Origin: Balneolales bacterium
GTDB taxonomy: Bacteria; Bacteroidota; Rhodothermia; Balneolales; Natronogracilivirgulaceae
Length of the DNA stretch: 45,582 bases
Assembly (NCBI GenBank): GCA_007134845.1
Contig: SLKA01000059.1
Location: 1 to 45,582, forward strand
Reading direction: 5' to 3'
Shown: positions 34,926-44,089 of the stretch, piece by piece
How positions within the stretch are numbered: position 1 is the stretch's first letter
Layout: each line of letters opens with the position of its first letter
The notes under the pieces: model-generated
What the model saw: only the letters and a program-made list of their open reading frames with translations
The model's database searches: none
Told to the model about the DNA's origin: nothing
Made by a program: the position numbers and the translations under genes

Positions 34926-36599
34926 TCACATTTCAGTCCAACGCTGAACGATGGGCAGCCGCCGGCCTGAACCAAAGGCTTTGGAACTGACCCTGAGCCC
35001 TGGAGCCGACTGCCTGCGCTTGTACTCGTTGCGGTCCACCATCCGGATCACTTCGCGAACCTGATCGATATGAAATCCTGACGCTGCAATCACTCCGGCG
35101 GGAAGCTGATCCTCAATGTAGGCTTTAAGGATGCCGTCCAGTACACCATATTCAGGAAGCGAATCGCTATCTGTCTGATCGGGCCGCAGTTCGGCGCTCG
35201 GCGGTTTTTCAATGGTACTTCGGGGAATGACCTCTTTTTTGTAACAGGACTCATTAAGCCAGCGCGATATGGCAAAAACCTCGGTTTTATAGACATCCGA
35301 GAGGATGGACAAGCCACCGGCCATATCTCCGTACAGCGTACAGTAACCAACAGCAAGTTCCGATTTGTTGCCGGTGTTGAGCAGCATATGTCCAAATTTA
35401 TTTGATATGGCCATCAGAATAGCGCCTCTGCTGCGGCTTTGAAGATTCTCCTCGGCAACGTCAAACTCTGCATCCCCGAACACAGGTGCCAATACCTCCA
35501 GAAAGGATTCGTAGATGGTGTTGATGGGCAGCTCATGTAACCGTATTCCCAGGTTGCGCGCCAGCTTTTCGGAATCGGAGACACTTCCTTCTGATGAAAA
35601 GCGGGAAGGCATGGTGATACCCAGCACATTTTCGGGGCCCATGGCTTCGCAGGCGATTACCGCGGTAAGAGCCGAGTCAATTCCCCCGCTCAGTCCCATG
35701 ACCACCTTGTTCGGCATGCCGCTCTTGCCGACATAATCACGCAGCCCATGCACCAGAGCCTTGAAAATACGCTCCTCGCTGCCTGGAAATGCTTTGATGA
35801 GGCCTTCAGAAACCATGGGTCGCGGATCACCGGATTCCGGCCACTCGAAGTCGCCGCGGTCCTCCTCAAACGTGGAAAGCCTGATGAGGACTTCGCCATC
35901 AGCAGAAATCACCGAGCTGATGCCGTCAAAGATCAGCTCCGTATTGGCCCCGACCTGGTTGGCATAAAACAGGGGAATTCCAAGCCGCCGGGCATGCCGC
36001 TGAAGCATGTCCTCCCGCATTTCCGGTTTACGCTTTGTAAACGGAGAGGCTGAAATATTGACAAGCACTTCTGCACCCAGCTCCTTCAGTTCATCTGCCG
36101 GTTCGATATCGTACGTATGGTAATTGTGTTCATTCTGGTTGTTCCAGATATCCTCACAGATAGTTACGCCCCATTTGCGTCCGGCCCACTCAATGACACG
36201 CATCTCCCTGTTCGGCTCAAAGTACCTGAATTCATCAAAAACATCGTAGGTAGGGAGCAGCGTTTTGTGGACTTCATCCACGATGCTGCCTTCATGTGCA
36301 AGTATAGCCGCATTGAACAGCGGCCTGCCCCTGGACTCTGCGTTTTTTTGGAATGTCCCAAATAGAAGAGCGGTCTGCCCTGTGGCACGTACAATCCGTT
36401 CATTTTCATGAATAACGGCATTAATGAACGCCTTGCGCTCCAGTAAATCCATGGGTGGATAGCCACAGATGACCAGTTCCGGCAGTATGAGCAAATCGAT
36501 GCGGTCGTTTTCAGCTTCCCTGAGTGCAGTAAGCACCAGAGCTGAATTTCCCTCTATATCTCCAACGATTACATTGATTTGCTGAATGCGGATTCGCAT
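34926..36599 (-). CDS. nadE: Glutamine-dependent NAD+ synthetase
   Basis: NadE amidates nicotinic acid adenine dinucleotide to NAD+ with ammonia taken from glutamine. The 557-residue product is a fusion: an N-terminal nitrilase-type glutaminase (1-270) with the triad E41 (LPELVICGYPP), K112 (HKTLLPTY) and C148 (GVTICEDIW), and a C-terminal ATP-pyrophosphatase synthetase (285-557) with the P-loop SGGIDS (304-309). FGHMLLNTGNKSELAVGYCTLYGDMAGG is diagnostic of the synthetase. The ATG at 36599 starts directly with the first beta strand. First gene of the leftward run, divergent from the GNAT gene. Confidence 0.97.
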   Translation of the reverse strand: MRIRIQQINVIVGDIEGNSALVLTALREAENDRIDLLILPELVICGYPPMDLLERKAFINAVIHENERIVRATGQTALLFGTFQKNAESRGRPLFNAAILAHEGSIVDEVHKTLLPTYDVFDEFRYFEPNREMRVIEWAGRKWGVTICEDIWNNQNEHNYHTYDIEPADELKELGAEVLVNISASPFTKRKPEMREDMLQRHARRLGIPLFYANQVGANTELIFDGISSVISADGEVLIRLSTFEEDRGDFEWPESGDPRPMVSEGLIKAFPGSEERIFKALVHGLRDYVGKSGMPNKVVMGLSGGIDSALTAVIACEAMGPENVLGITMPSRFSSEGSVSDSEKLARNLGIRLHELPINTIYESFLEVLAPVFGDAEFDVAEENLQSRSRGAILMAISNKFGHMLLNTGNKSELAVGYCTLYGDMAGGLSILSDVYKTEVFAISRWLNESCYKKEVIPRSTIEKPPSAELRPDQTDSDSLPEYGVLDGILKAYIEDQLPAGVIAASGFHIDQVREVIRMVDRNEYKRRQSAPGLRVSSKAFGSGRRLPIVQRWTEM

Positions 36600-36635
36600 G
36601 GGGTAATCAGAAAATTAAGAATTAATGAGTAATGC

Positions 36636-36680
36636 CGGTTATATTACAGTACGGGTGTGCCATTCGACACTCCATAACCG
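36636..36680. other. Imperfect hairpin between nadE and the GNAT gene
   Basis: cggttat (36636-36642) pairs with ataaccg (36674-36680), and inside it gggtgt (36653-36658) pairs with acactc (36667-36672) with one G-T pair, leaving an asymmetric internal loop. It lies in the divergent intergenic region, about 55 bp before the chosen GNAT start. It may be an RNA leader element or chance. Confidence 0.3.
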
Positions 36681-36733
36681 TCGATTGCTTACTGTCGTTC
36701 AAGATACCGCTGTACCGGAAACGGTCAAAATAC

Positions 36734-37198
36734 ATGCAGGAAAAAGTGGCTGAAGATATCATCGTGCAACGTGACAGTTTTCCGCACCTGGATGCTGTTC
36801 TCAAGCTTAACAGGCTGGTGTTTGGGGAGAAGCGGCTTATCAACCGGCTGGATCACGATCCCCTGATTTTCCTGACTGCTCACTGCAAAGGCCGTCTGGC
36901 CGGGTTCAAGATCGGATATGCCCTGAACCGGCGTGTCTTTTATTCCGCCAAGGGAGCGACAGCCCCCGGTTTCCGGCGCCGCGGTATTGCAACCCGGCTC
37001 ATGGATGCCATGATGGACGATGCCGCACTCCTTGGTTTCACCGAACTTCAGTACGACACCTTCCCAGCCCTGTATCCCGGGATGATAGTGGTCGGATTCA
37101 GGTACGGATTCCACATAAAAAGCATGGAATGGAACCGGGATTTTGATGATTTCCGGGTTCGATTGGCCCGAAGCTTGCAGGGTCAGCGCTTCAGATGA
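36734..37198 (+). CDS. GNAT-family N-acetyltransferase
   Basis: A 154-residue protein with the GNAT fold. The acetyl-CoA-binding motif A is visible as GATAPGFRRRGIATRLMDAMMDDA, where RRRGIA supplies the pyrophosphate-binding loop, preceded by the beta strand AGFKIGYALNRRVFYS and followed by FTELQYDTFPALYPGMIVVGFRYGF. The substrate is not recognisable. The frame is open back to an ATG at 36632, but the additional 34 residues look non-homologous and overlap a hairpin, so 36734 is chosen. No operon partner; it converges with the NUDIX gene across a 16-bp tandem repeat. Confidence 0.87.
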   Translation: MQEKVAEDIIVQRDSFPHLDAVLKLNRLVFGEKRLINRLDHDPLIFLTAHCKGRLAGFKIGYALNRRVFYSAKGATAPGFRRRGIATRLMDAMMDDAALLGFTELQYDTFPALYPGMIVVGFRYGFHIKSMEWNRDFDDFRVRLARSLQGQRFR

Positions 37199-37208
37199 GG
37201 CATCATCA

Positions 37209-37254
37209 TATCAGCTTTTCTAATTATCAGCTATTCTGCATATCAGCTATTCTG
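37209..37254. repeat. Intergenic tandem repeat, 3 copies with exact 16-bp period
   Basis: The units begin at 37209, 37225 and 37241. Copies 2 and 3 share tatcagctattctg exactly; copy 1 reads tatcagcttttcta, differing at two positions. The array fills the gap between the convergent GNAT and NUDIX genes. It resembles in period and partly in sequence (ATTCnG..TATC) the array at 41731-41810. Confidence 0.85.
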
Positions 37255-37258
37255 TGTT

Positions 37259-39405
<2,147 letters not shown>

Positions 39406-39471
39406 TTAGTGAAAGGTTGCAGAAAAATAGCAGGTTTCCCCGGGGGTATCAAATGTTAATTTGATTATTAC

Positions 39472-39813
39472 TCATTTTCCTGTTCTATCCTGCACTGGTG
39501 CCTGACCCGACTCCAGGAATCCAATGGCTTCATCTATCTGTTTTTTCTGCCAGGCAATAGAGGCCAGATTAAGAGCGAACACCACTGCAAGCACCCAGAA
39601 TATCCAGGATGGAAGCTCGGTAATGCCACTGAAGAACCAGTAACCGAAAAAGACGAGGGCAAGCACATTAATCGCTGTAATAAAGAAAAAACGGCGTTTC
39701 CGGAGCATCAGGATCCGTATCTGTTCCGAATGTGATCTGGTGTCCCGATCCTTTCCGATATGATAGTCGAGCACCGTTTCAATTTTGGCAATTTCCTCGT
39801 TCCGGTAGGTCAT
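39472..39813 (-). CDS. Small two-TM membrane protein, member of a tandem pair
   Basis: A 113-residue protein with no family I recognise. A charged N-terminal cytoplasmic part (about 1-40, ending LMLRKRRFF) is followed by two TM helices (about 42-61 and 67-86) joined by a short loop (GITELPSW), and a polar C-terminal tail. It begins 8 bp after the end of the next small membrane-protein gene and ends 81 bp before pyrG begins, so the three could form one transcript. Function unknown. Confidence 0.7.
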   Translation of the reverse strand: MTYRNEEIAKIETVLDYHIGKDRDTRSHSEQIRILMLRKRRFFFITAINVLALVFFGYWFFSGITELPSWIFWVLAVVFALNLASIAWQKKQIDEAIGFLESGQAPVQDRTGK

Positions 39814-39821
39814 CAGCAGGT

Positions 39822-40160
39822 TCAGTTTTTGTCACGAAGCGAACGCATGATCGCCCGCCTGACCAAGTTATCCACACTTTTGCGCTCTTTGGCTGCTTCA
39901 AACAGTATCCAGGCACCTACCAATACCGCAACACTACCTGAAAGGCTCAGCAGGGGTGCAAGCCAATCGTGGGTGACCATGTTCATCATCACCATAAACA
40001 CCCCGAACAGTCCCAGCATGGTCAACAGCACCGAACCGGCGGTATGGAGAGGATGCATCCCCCGAAAACTGCGTTTTGAGCGATCACCCGGCTCGGACAG
40101 GTCGCGCACCTGCCTGCGCTGAAAAAGGTCTTCCTTTTTGTGTTTTGTTTTTCTTGTCAT
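39822..40160 (-). CDS. Small two-TM membrane protein, member of a tandem pair
   Basis: From ATG 40160 the product is 112 residues: a very basic N-terminus (about 1-40, with TRKTKHKKED and GDRSKRSFRG), two TM helices (about 44-64 and 69-87) and a charged C-terminal helix (AAKERKSVDNLVRRAIMRSLRDKN). AGGA about 8 nt upstream supports this start over the TTG at 40199. It is divergent from rlmB and directly upstream of the other two-TM gene. The two proteins share architecture but little sequence. Function unknown. Confidence 0.7.
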   Translation of the reverse strand: MTRKTKHKKEDLFQRRQVRDLSEPGDRSKRSFRGMHPLHTAGSVLLTMLGLFGVFMVMMNMVTHDWLAPLLSLSGSVAVLVGAWILFEAAKERKSVDNLVRRAIMRSLRDKN

Positions 40161-40184
40161 TGGGCAGTCCTGCAAGTTGATTAT

Positions 40185-40213
40185 CTTGTGAGTGCACAAA
40201 TCATATAACTTTT
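40185..40213 (+). promoter_or_regulatory. Possible rlmB promoter, Bacteroidota type
   Basis: TAACTTTT (40206-40213) matches 7 of 8 positions of TAnnTTTG. CTTG at 40185-40188 lies 17 bp upstream as a -33 candidate, a little closer than the 20 bp seen at mreB and recA. Transcription would begin near 40220, 13 nt before the ATG. Confidence 0.4.
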
Positions 40214-40232
40214 AAATATACGAAAACGATCC

Positions 40233-40982
40233 ATGGAGCCAGGTGGATTTATTTACGGCAGAAATGCGGTGCTTGAGTACCTGGAGCACAAGCCGGACCA
40301 TATCAGCAAGATATATCTTCGTCAGCAGCTTCAGGGAAGAATAATCCACGACCTGGAGCGCCGGGCATCCCTCAGCCGCATTCCGGTGCAGCGGGTTCCC
40401 GGCAAAAAGCTGGCGGATCTGGTCGGTCCGGTCAATGATCAGGGCATTGTGGCTGCCGTGAGCGAGGTGGGCTACCAGGAGCTTGAAGACTGGCTGGAGG
40501 AGATCGATGTGTCACATAATCCGGTTATTGTGGCACTTGATGAAATCGAGGATCCCCATAATTTCGGTGCTGTTGTACGCACCGCACTTGCTTGCGGGGT
40601 GGATGCGGTCATGGTGCCAAAACATCGCCAGGCGCCCATGTCCGGTGCGGTTATGAAAGCCTCTGCGGGCGCCATTCTGCGCATGCCTGTAATACGCGTG
40701 GTGAACATGAACCAGTCGCTCATAAGGCTAAAAGAGGCAGGTTTCTGGATTTGCGGCACCGACATGCAGGCCGGGCAGGATTTCCGGAAGCAGGACTACA
40801 ATCTGCCGCTCGTGGTGATTATCGGCAGCGAGGATAAAGGCATTAGGAAAAAGACCAGGGATCACTGCGACATGCTGGTTCATATCCCCATGAAAAACAA
40901 GGTCGAATCACTTAACGCCTCGGTAAGCGGGGCACTGATCTGCTACGAAATTTTACGACAACGGCAGACGGAACCAGAATGA
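40233..40982 (+). CDS. rlmB: 23S rRNA (guanosine-2'-O-)-methyltransferase, SpoU/TrmH family
   Basis: RlmB methylates the ribose of a conserved guanosine (G2251 in E. coli) in the 23S rRNA peptidyl-transferase loop. The 249-residue SPOUT enzyme has an N-terminal substrate-binding domain (FIYGRNAVLEYLE..) and the SpoU knot motifs ALDEIEDPHNFGAVVRTA (motif 1), VVIIGSEDKGIRKKT (motif 2) and HIPMKNKVESLNASVSGALICYE (motif 3). The last 30 bp overlap, tail to tail, the 3' end of the histidine-kinase-like gene. Confidence 0.95.
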   Translation: MEPGGFIYGRNAVLEYLEHKPDHISKIYLRQQLQGRIIHDLERRASLSRIPVQRVPGKKLADLVGPVNDQGIVAAVSEVGYQELEDWLEEIDVSHNPVIVALDEIEDPHNFGAVVRTALACGVDAVMVPKHRQAPMSGAVMKASAGAILRMPVIRVVNMNQSLIRLKEAGFWICGTDMQAGQDFRKQDYNLPLVVIIGSEDKGIRKKTRDHCDMLVHIPMKNKVESLNASVSGALICYEILRQRQTEPE

Positions 40983-41675
40983 ACGCGGGTCTGTATCTTT
41001 TGTATCGACGCCGTGTTCAGCGTTCATCTCTTCAAGTGCGATATTCACAAACATGAGCGCGTATCCGCCGGGTTTGAGAATGCCCTGTTTCGGTGCGACC
41101 TGCTCCTTGATTGATAACTTGCTTGTAAATGCTTCCACAAGTGTTTCGTTGAACGCGGTAGCGGAGACAAAGAACCGGAACATCAGACCGCCGTTGTCAT
41201 CAGTTACCTGAATACGCAGCGGTGCGTTGTTTGGCGCCATTCCGATAAAGAGCGTAAGCAGATTGTCCAGGATCAGGTTCATCACCTCCTGATCCATACT
41301 GATGCTTGGGGTATCCGATTCATACTCGACACTCACCTGCAGGGATTTCGTCTGGATGAAAATATCGTTTCGCTTAACCACACTCTGGATCAGCTCCCTG
41401 AGATTGATCGTGCTCCTGTTTTGCTCGAACACGCCATCCTCGATCTGATATGCGTAGCTCCAGCTCTGAACAGAATTGATGAGTTTGGATGAGGAGAGCT
41501 GAATATTGCCGCAGTAGTACTTGAGTGATTCAAGCTGTTCACTCATCTCCGGATGCTCCTCAATGAGCATGTTGATATCTTCGGACATCAGCTCGGCATA
41601 CATCATCGCATTGCCGACAGGTGTCTTGAGATCGTGTGCGATTTTAGATACAAACTCTGATGGAATTTTTGACAT
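40953..41675 (-). CDS. Histidine-kinase-like protein with degenerate ATPase domain, no sensor
   Basis: The 240-residue soluble protein starts at a DHp (HisKA) helix with H14 in SKIAHDLKTPVGNAM, the phospho-acceptor context of two-component kinases, followed by the second DHp helix (about 45-75). The region 90-240 follows a HATPase_c outline, but the N-box reads DNLLTLF with leucine where the magnesium-binding asparagine is expected, the DxGxG box is missing (TDDNGGLMFRFF), and the G2 box is reduced to GGYALMF. It therefore probably cannot bind ATP normally; it may act as a phosphotransfer or scaffold partner. No response regulator is adjacent. A 16-bp repeat array lies in its upstream region. 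Confidence 0.75.
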   Translation of the reverse strand: MSKIPSEFVSKIAHDLKTPVGNAMMYAELMSEDINMLIEEHPEMSEQLESLKYYCGNIQLSSSKLINSVQSWSYAYQIEDGVFEQNRSTINLRELIQSVVKRNDIFIQTKSLQVSVEYESDTPSISMDQEVMNLILDNLLTLFIGMAPNNAPLRIQVTDDNGGLMFRFFVSATAFNETLVEAFTSKLSIKEQVAPKQGILKPGGYALMFVNIALEEMNAEHGVDTKDTDPRSFWFRLPLS

Positions 41676-41730
41676 GGCTACAGTTACCTGATGGGGTTGA
41701 TCATGATGAATGATGATTGAAAAACGGCAG

Positions 41731-41810
41731 ATTCCGTGATACTGTAATTCCGTGGTCCCGTGATTACGCGGTATCGTGGTTCCGGAGTATGGTGATTACG
41801 GGCCCACATC
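41731..41810. repeat. Degenerate intergenic tandem repeat, five 16-bp units
   Basis: Consecutive 16-bp units are attccgtgatactgta (41731), attccgtggtcccgtg (41747), attacgcggtatcgtg (41763), gttccggagtatggtg (41779) and a decayed attacgggcccacatc (41795). The consensus is close to ATTCCGNGGTATCGTG. The array stands between ndk and the histidine-kinase-like gene, upstream of the latter. Confidence 0.8.
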
Positions 41811-41824
41811 CGGATCAGATCCGG
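41810..41824. other. 15-bp palindrome downstream of ndk
   Basis: ccggatc (41810-41816), a single A, then gatccgg (41818-41824) form a perfect inverted repeat 17 bp beyond the ndk stop. It could fold as a transcript-end hairpin, but no T run follows leftward. Confidence 0.4.
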
Positions 41825-41841
41825 GTCTGCCAGGGAATACG

Positions 41842-42273
41842 TCAGGATTCGTTGGCAACCAGTTCGCTTTCAGCAAAGAAATAGGCAGCCTCAATTTTGC
41901 CATTTTCTACCGAATCGGATCCGTGTACGATATTTTCGCCCATACTGTCGGCAAATTCCCGGCGGATGGTGCCTTTGTCAGCATTGGCCGGATTGGTGGC
42001 GCCGATCAGGGTCCGGAAGTCTTCAATGGCATTTTCCTTTTCCAGTACTACCGGAACACACGAACCGCTGCTCATAAACGTGGTCAGTTCATCAAAAAAC
42101 GGTTTTTCCCGGTGAACAGCGTAAAAGCCTCCGGCTGTTTGTTTGGTGAGACGTGTCATCTTGAGAGCTTTGATGGCAAAGCCGGCTTCCTGAATACGTC
42201 GTATCACTTCTCCAATGAGTCCTTTGCGTACGCAGTCGGGTTTAAGAATAGCAAGGGTGCGTTGTTTCGCCAT
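41842..42273 (-). CDS. ndk: Nucleoside diphosphate kinase
   Basis: Ndk balances nucleoside triphosphate pools by phosphate transfer through a phosphohistidine. The 143-residue enzyme has the usual length and residues: ILKPDCV with K11, the nucleotide-binding R/T/R set in [11 protein letters not shown] and GTIRREF, and the catalytic H117 in [10 protein letters not shown]. The ATG at 42273 is the natural start. Upstream (42274-42428) is 155 bp holding a possible promoter on the other strand and nothing else recognised. Confidence 0.98.
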   Translation of the reverse strand: MAKQRTLAILKPDCVRKGLIGEVIRRIQEAGFAIKALKMTRLTKQTAGGFYAVHREKPFFDELTTFMSSGSCVPVVLEKENAIEDFRTLIGATNPANADKGTIRREFADSMGENIVHGSDSVENGKIEAAYFFAESELVANES

Positions 42274-42358
42274 AGTGATTTTGTTACCTGATGCTTTTTG
42301 TTGACAGTTTTCAGTTTTTACTCAGTTGATACAAGAACATTTAATACAATAACAGTGT

Positions 42359-42366
42359 TAATTTTG
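42359..42366 (+). promoter_or_regulatory. TAnnTTTG element before the acetyltransferase remnant
   Basis: TAATTTTG at 42359-42366 matches the Bacteroidota -7 consensus exactly, 62 bp before the ATG of the pseudogene. No convincing -33 TTTG is seen at 17-21 bp upstream. It may be the surviving promoter of the broken gene. Confidence 0.3.
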
Positions 42367-42428
42367 GCAATATACGTCGTTTCAGACAGAACTACATTTT
42401 TTTCCTGCAACCTGTAACATGCTTTTTA

Positions 42429-42732
42429 ATGCCATCACCCGGAACGGATTTCCCCAACTCCCGTGAGCTCAAACGCAACGATCTTGAAATCAAGGTCATT
42501 TCGGGCCGACAGCTTCTTCCTCACATGGAATCCATTGCACGACTGCGCATCTCCGTTTTTCGTGCCTATCCCTATCTCTATGACGGGGACATGGAATATG
42601 AGAAGAAATCCCGGCCTGGGAGTTCGTTTCTTCGAGGAGCGTGAGCAGTTTGCACGTTCACGAGCGGGTACCAGTGGTGGATCAGGTACCCCGTTCCGGA
42701 TCCTGGCTTTTTGTGCGGTTGAGCGGCCTGTG
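42429..42732 (+). pseudogene. GNAT N-acetyltransferase pseudogene: internal deletion, frameshift and lost 3' end
   Basis: The first part (42429-42609) encodes the N-terminus of a GNAT subfamily with the diagnostic ARLRISVFRAYPYLYDGDMEYEKK. At about 42610 homology stops in that frame. From 42613 the +1 frame encodes a C-terminal piece of the same subfamily, GLGVRFFEEREQFARSRAG then FRILAFCAVERP (to 42729). The acetyl-CoA-binding core between them, roughly 100 residues or more, is missing, and nothing after ERP matches. The remnant ends against the pgk 3' end (42751). The subfamily assignment rests on remembered sequence patterns. Confidence 0.75.
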
Positions 42733-42750
42733 CCGGCTTGCTTGCTTTGC

Positions 42751-43944
42751 TCACTTATCAGTCAGGCTGGTAATGCCCGGCAGCTCCTTGCCTTCGAGGT
42801 ATTCCAGACTTGCACCGCCGCCTGTGGAGACATGTGAGACCTTGTCCTCAAGGCCTGCTTTCTTGATGGCTGACGCGGAGTCCCCACCACCGATGATGGT
42901 GATTGCCCCATGTTCTGTGGCTGTGCTCATCGCTCCGGCCACGGCAAAGGTGCCTTTGGCAAACGCATCCATCTCAAAAACGCCCATCGGACCATTCCAG
43001 ATTACGGTTTTGGCTTTTTTTATTTCATCGCCAAAAAGTTCAGCTGATTTCGGACCGATGTCCAGCGCCATCCAGCCCTCTTCAATACCGCCCTGCGGCA
43101 CGACCTTGTTTTCGGTATCTTCCTTGAATTCCCTGCCGACAACAGAGTCAACCGGAAGCATGATCTCCACATTGTTGGCCTTCGCTTTTTCAATGAGGGA
43201 TTTGGCCAGCTCCACCTTGTCCTCTTCCAGCAGGGAATTGCCGATGGGAAGTCCCATGGCCTTGAAGAAGGTATAGGTCATTCCACCGCCGATGATAATG
43301 GTATCAACTTTGGAGATCAGGTTTTCAATAACGCCGATTTTATCCGAAACTTTCGCACCGCCAAGCACGGCAACAAACGGATGTTTCGGCTTTTCTACAC
43401 TCTCCTGCAGGTAATCGATCTCTTTGCGGAGCAGGTAACCGGCAGCGGCCGGCTGCAGATAATCGGTGATGCCTGCCACAGAACTGTGCGCACGATGGCT
43501 GCTGCCGAAAGCATCATTGATAAACACTTCTCCGTGAGCGGCAAGCGCTTTGGAGAATTCGGGATCGTTTTTCGTCTCTTCGGGATGGAAACGCACATTT
43601 TCCAGAAGTACAATCTGACCGGCAGAGGCTTTCTCCACGGCTTTCCTGGCCTTTTCGCCGATACAGTCCTCACCAAACCACACCCTGTATGAAACTAGTG
43701 TTTCAAGGTGTTCAGCAACGGGTTTGAGGCTGAATTCGGGTTTCGGCTCGCCTTTCGGCCGGCCGAGATGGCTGAGCAGGACCAGTTTGGCACCTGATTC
43801 GATGACATGCTTGATGCTGGGCAGAGCCTGCCGGATGCGGTTGTCGTCCCCGATCACGCCGTCCTTCAGGGGAACATTGAAATCCACCCGCATAACAACT
43901 GTCTTGCCTTTCAGTTCAATATCTTCAATAGATAATTTTGCCAT
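42751..43944 (-). CDS. pgk: Phosphoglycerate kinase
   Basis: Pgk transfers phosphate from 1,3-bisphosphoglycerate to ADP in glycolysis and works in reverse in gluconeogenesis. The 397-residue enzyme has the N-domain signature VVMRVDFNVPLKDG, LLSHLGRPKGE, LLENVRFHPEE and INDAFGSSHRAHSS, the hinge GGAKVSDKIGVIENL, and the C-domain nucleotide motifs VIWNGPMGVFEM and IIGGGDSASAIKKAG with STGGGASLEYLEG. Length is standard. AAAGGA about 10 nt upstream supports the ATG at 43944. gapA is not adjacent. The 145-bp divergent region to the next gene shows no strong promoter match. Confidence 0.98.
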   Translation of the reverse strand: MAKLSIEDIELKGKTVVMRVDFNVPLKDGVIGDDNRIRQALPSIKHVIESGAKLVLLSHLGRPKGEPKPEFSLKPVAEHLETLVSYRVWFGEDCIGEKARKAVEKASAGQIVLLENVRFHPEETKNDPEFSKALAAHGEVFINDAFGSSHRAHSSVAGITDYLQPAAAGYLLRKEIDYLQESVEKPKHPFVAVLGGAKVSDKIGVIENLISKVDTIIIGGGMTYTFFKAMGLPIGNSLLEEDKVELAKSLIEKAKANNVEIMLPVDSVVGREFKEDTENKVVPQGGIEEGWMALDIGPKSAELFGDEIKKAKTVIWNGPMGVFEMDAFAKGTFAVAGAMSTATEHGAITIIGGGDSASAIKKAGLEDKVSHVSTGGGASLEYLEGKELPGITSLTDK

Positions 43945-44089
43945 TATAAAAGTTTCCTTTTGTTTTAAGCTTTATTTTGCATCATTGACGATGATAACCG
44001 TTACAGATGTGTTTCTTATGAAAATTCATGCTGACATACCTTGTATACAGCAGACAAAATACGAGTTTAACTGATTAATTTGATATCTG

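Noticed and set aside
36632-36733. N-terminal extension of the GNAT protein
   Set aside because: The added 34 residues do not resemble a GNAT N-terminus and are encoded by a hairpin region; the ATG at 36734 fits better.
37209-37254. CRISPR array
   Set aside because: The units abut without spacers, are only 16 bp and number three; no cas genes are in the window. The same applies to 41731-41810.
42463-42837. Independent 124-residue gene
   Set aside because: Only its middle part resembles protein (a GNAT C-terminus); the rest is out-of-frame pseudogene and pgk antisense.
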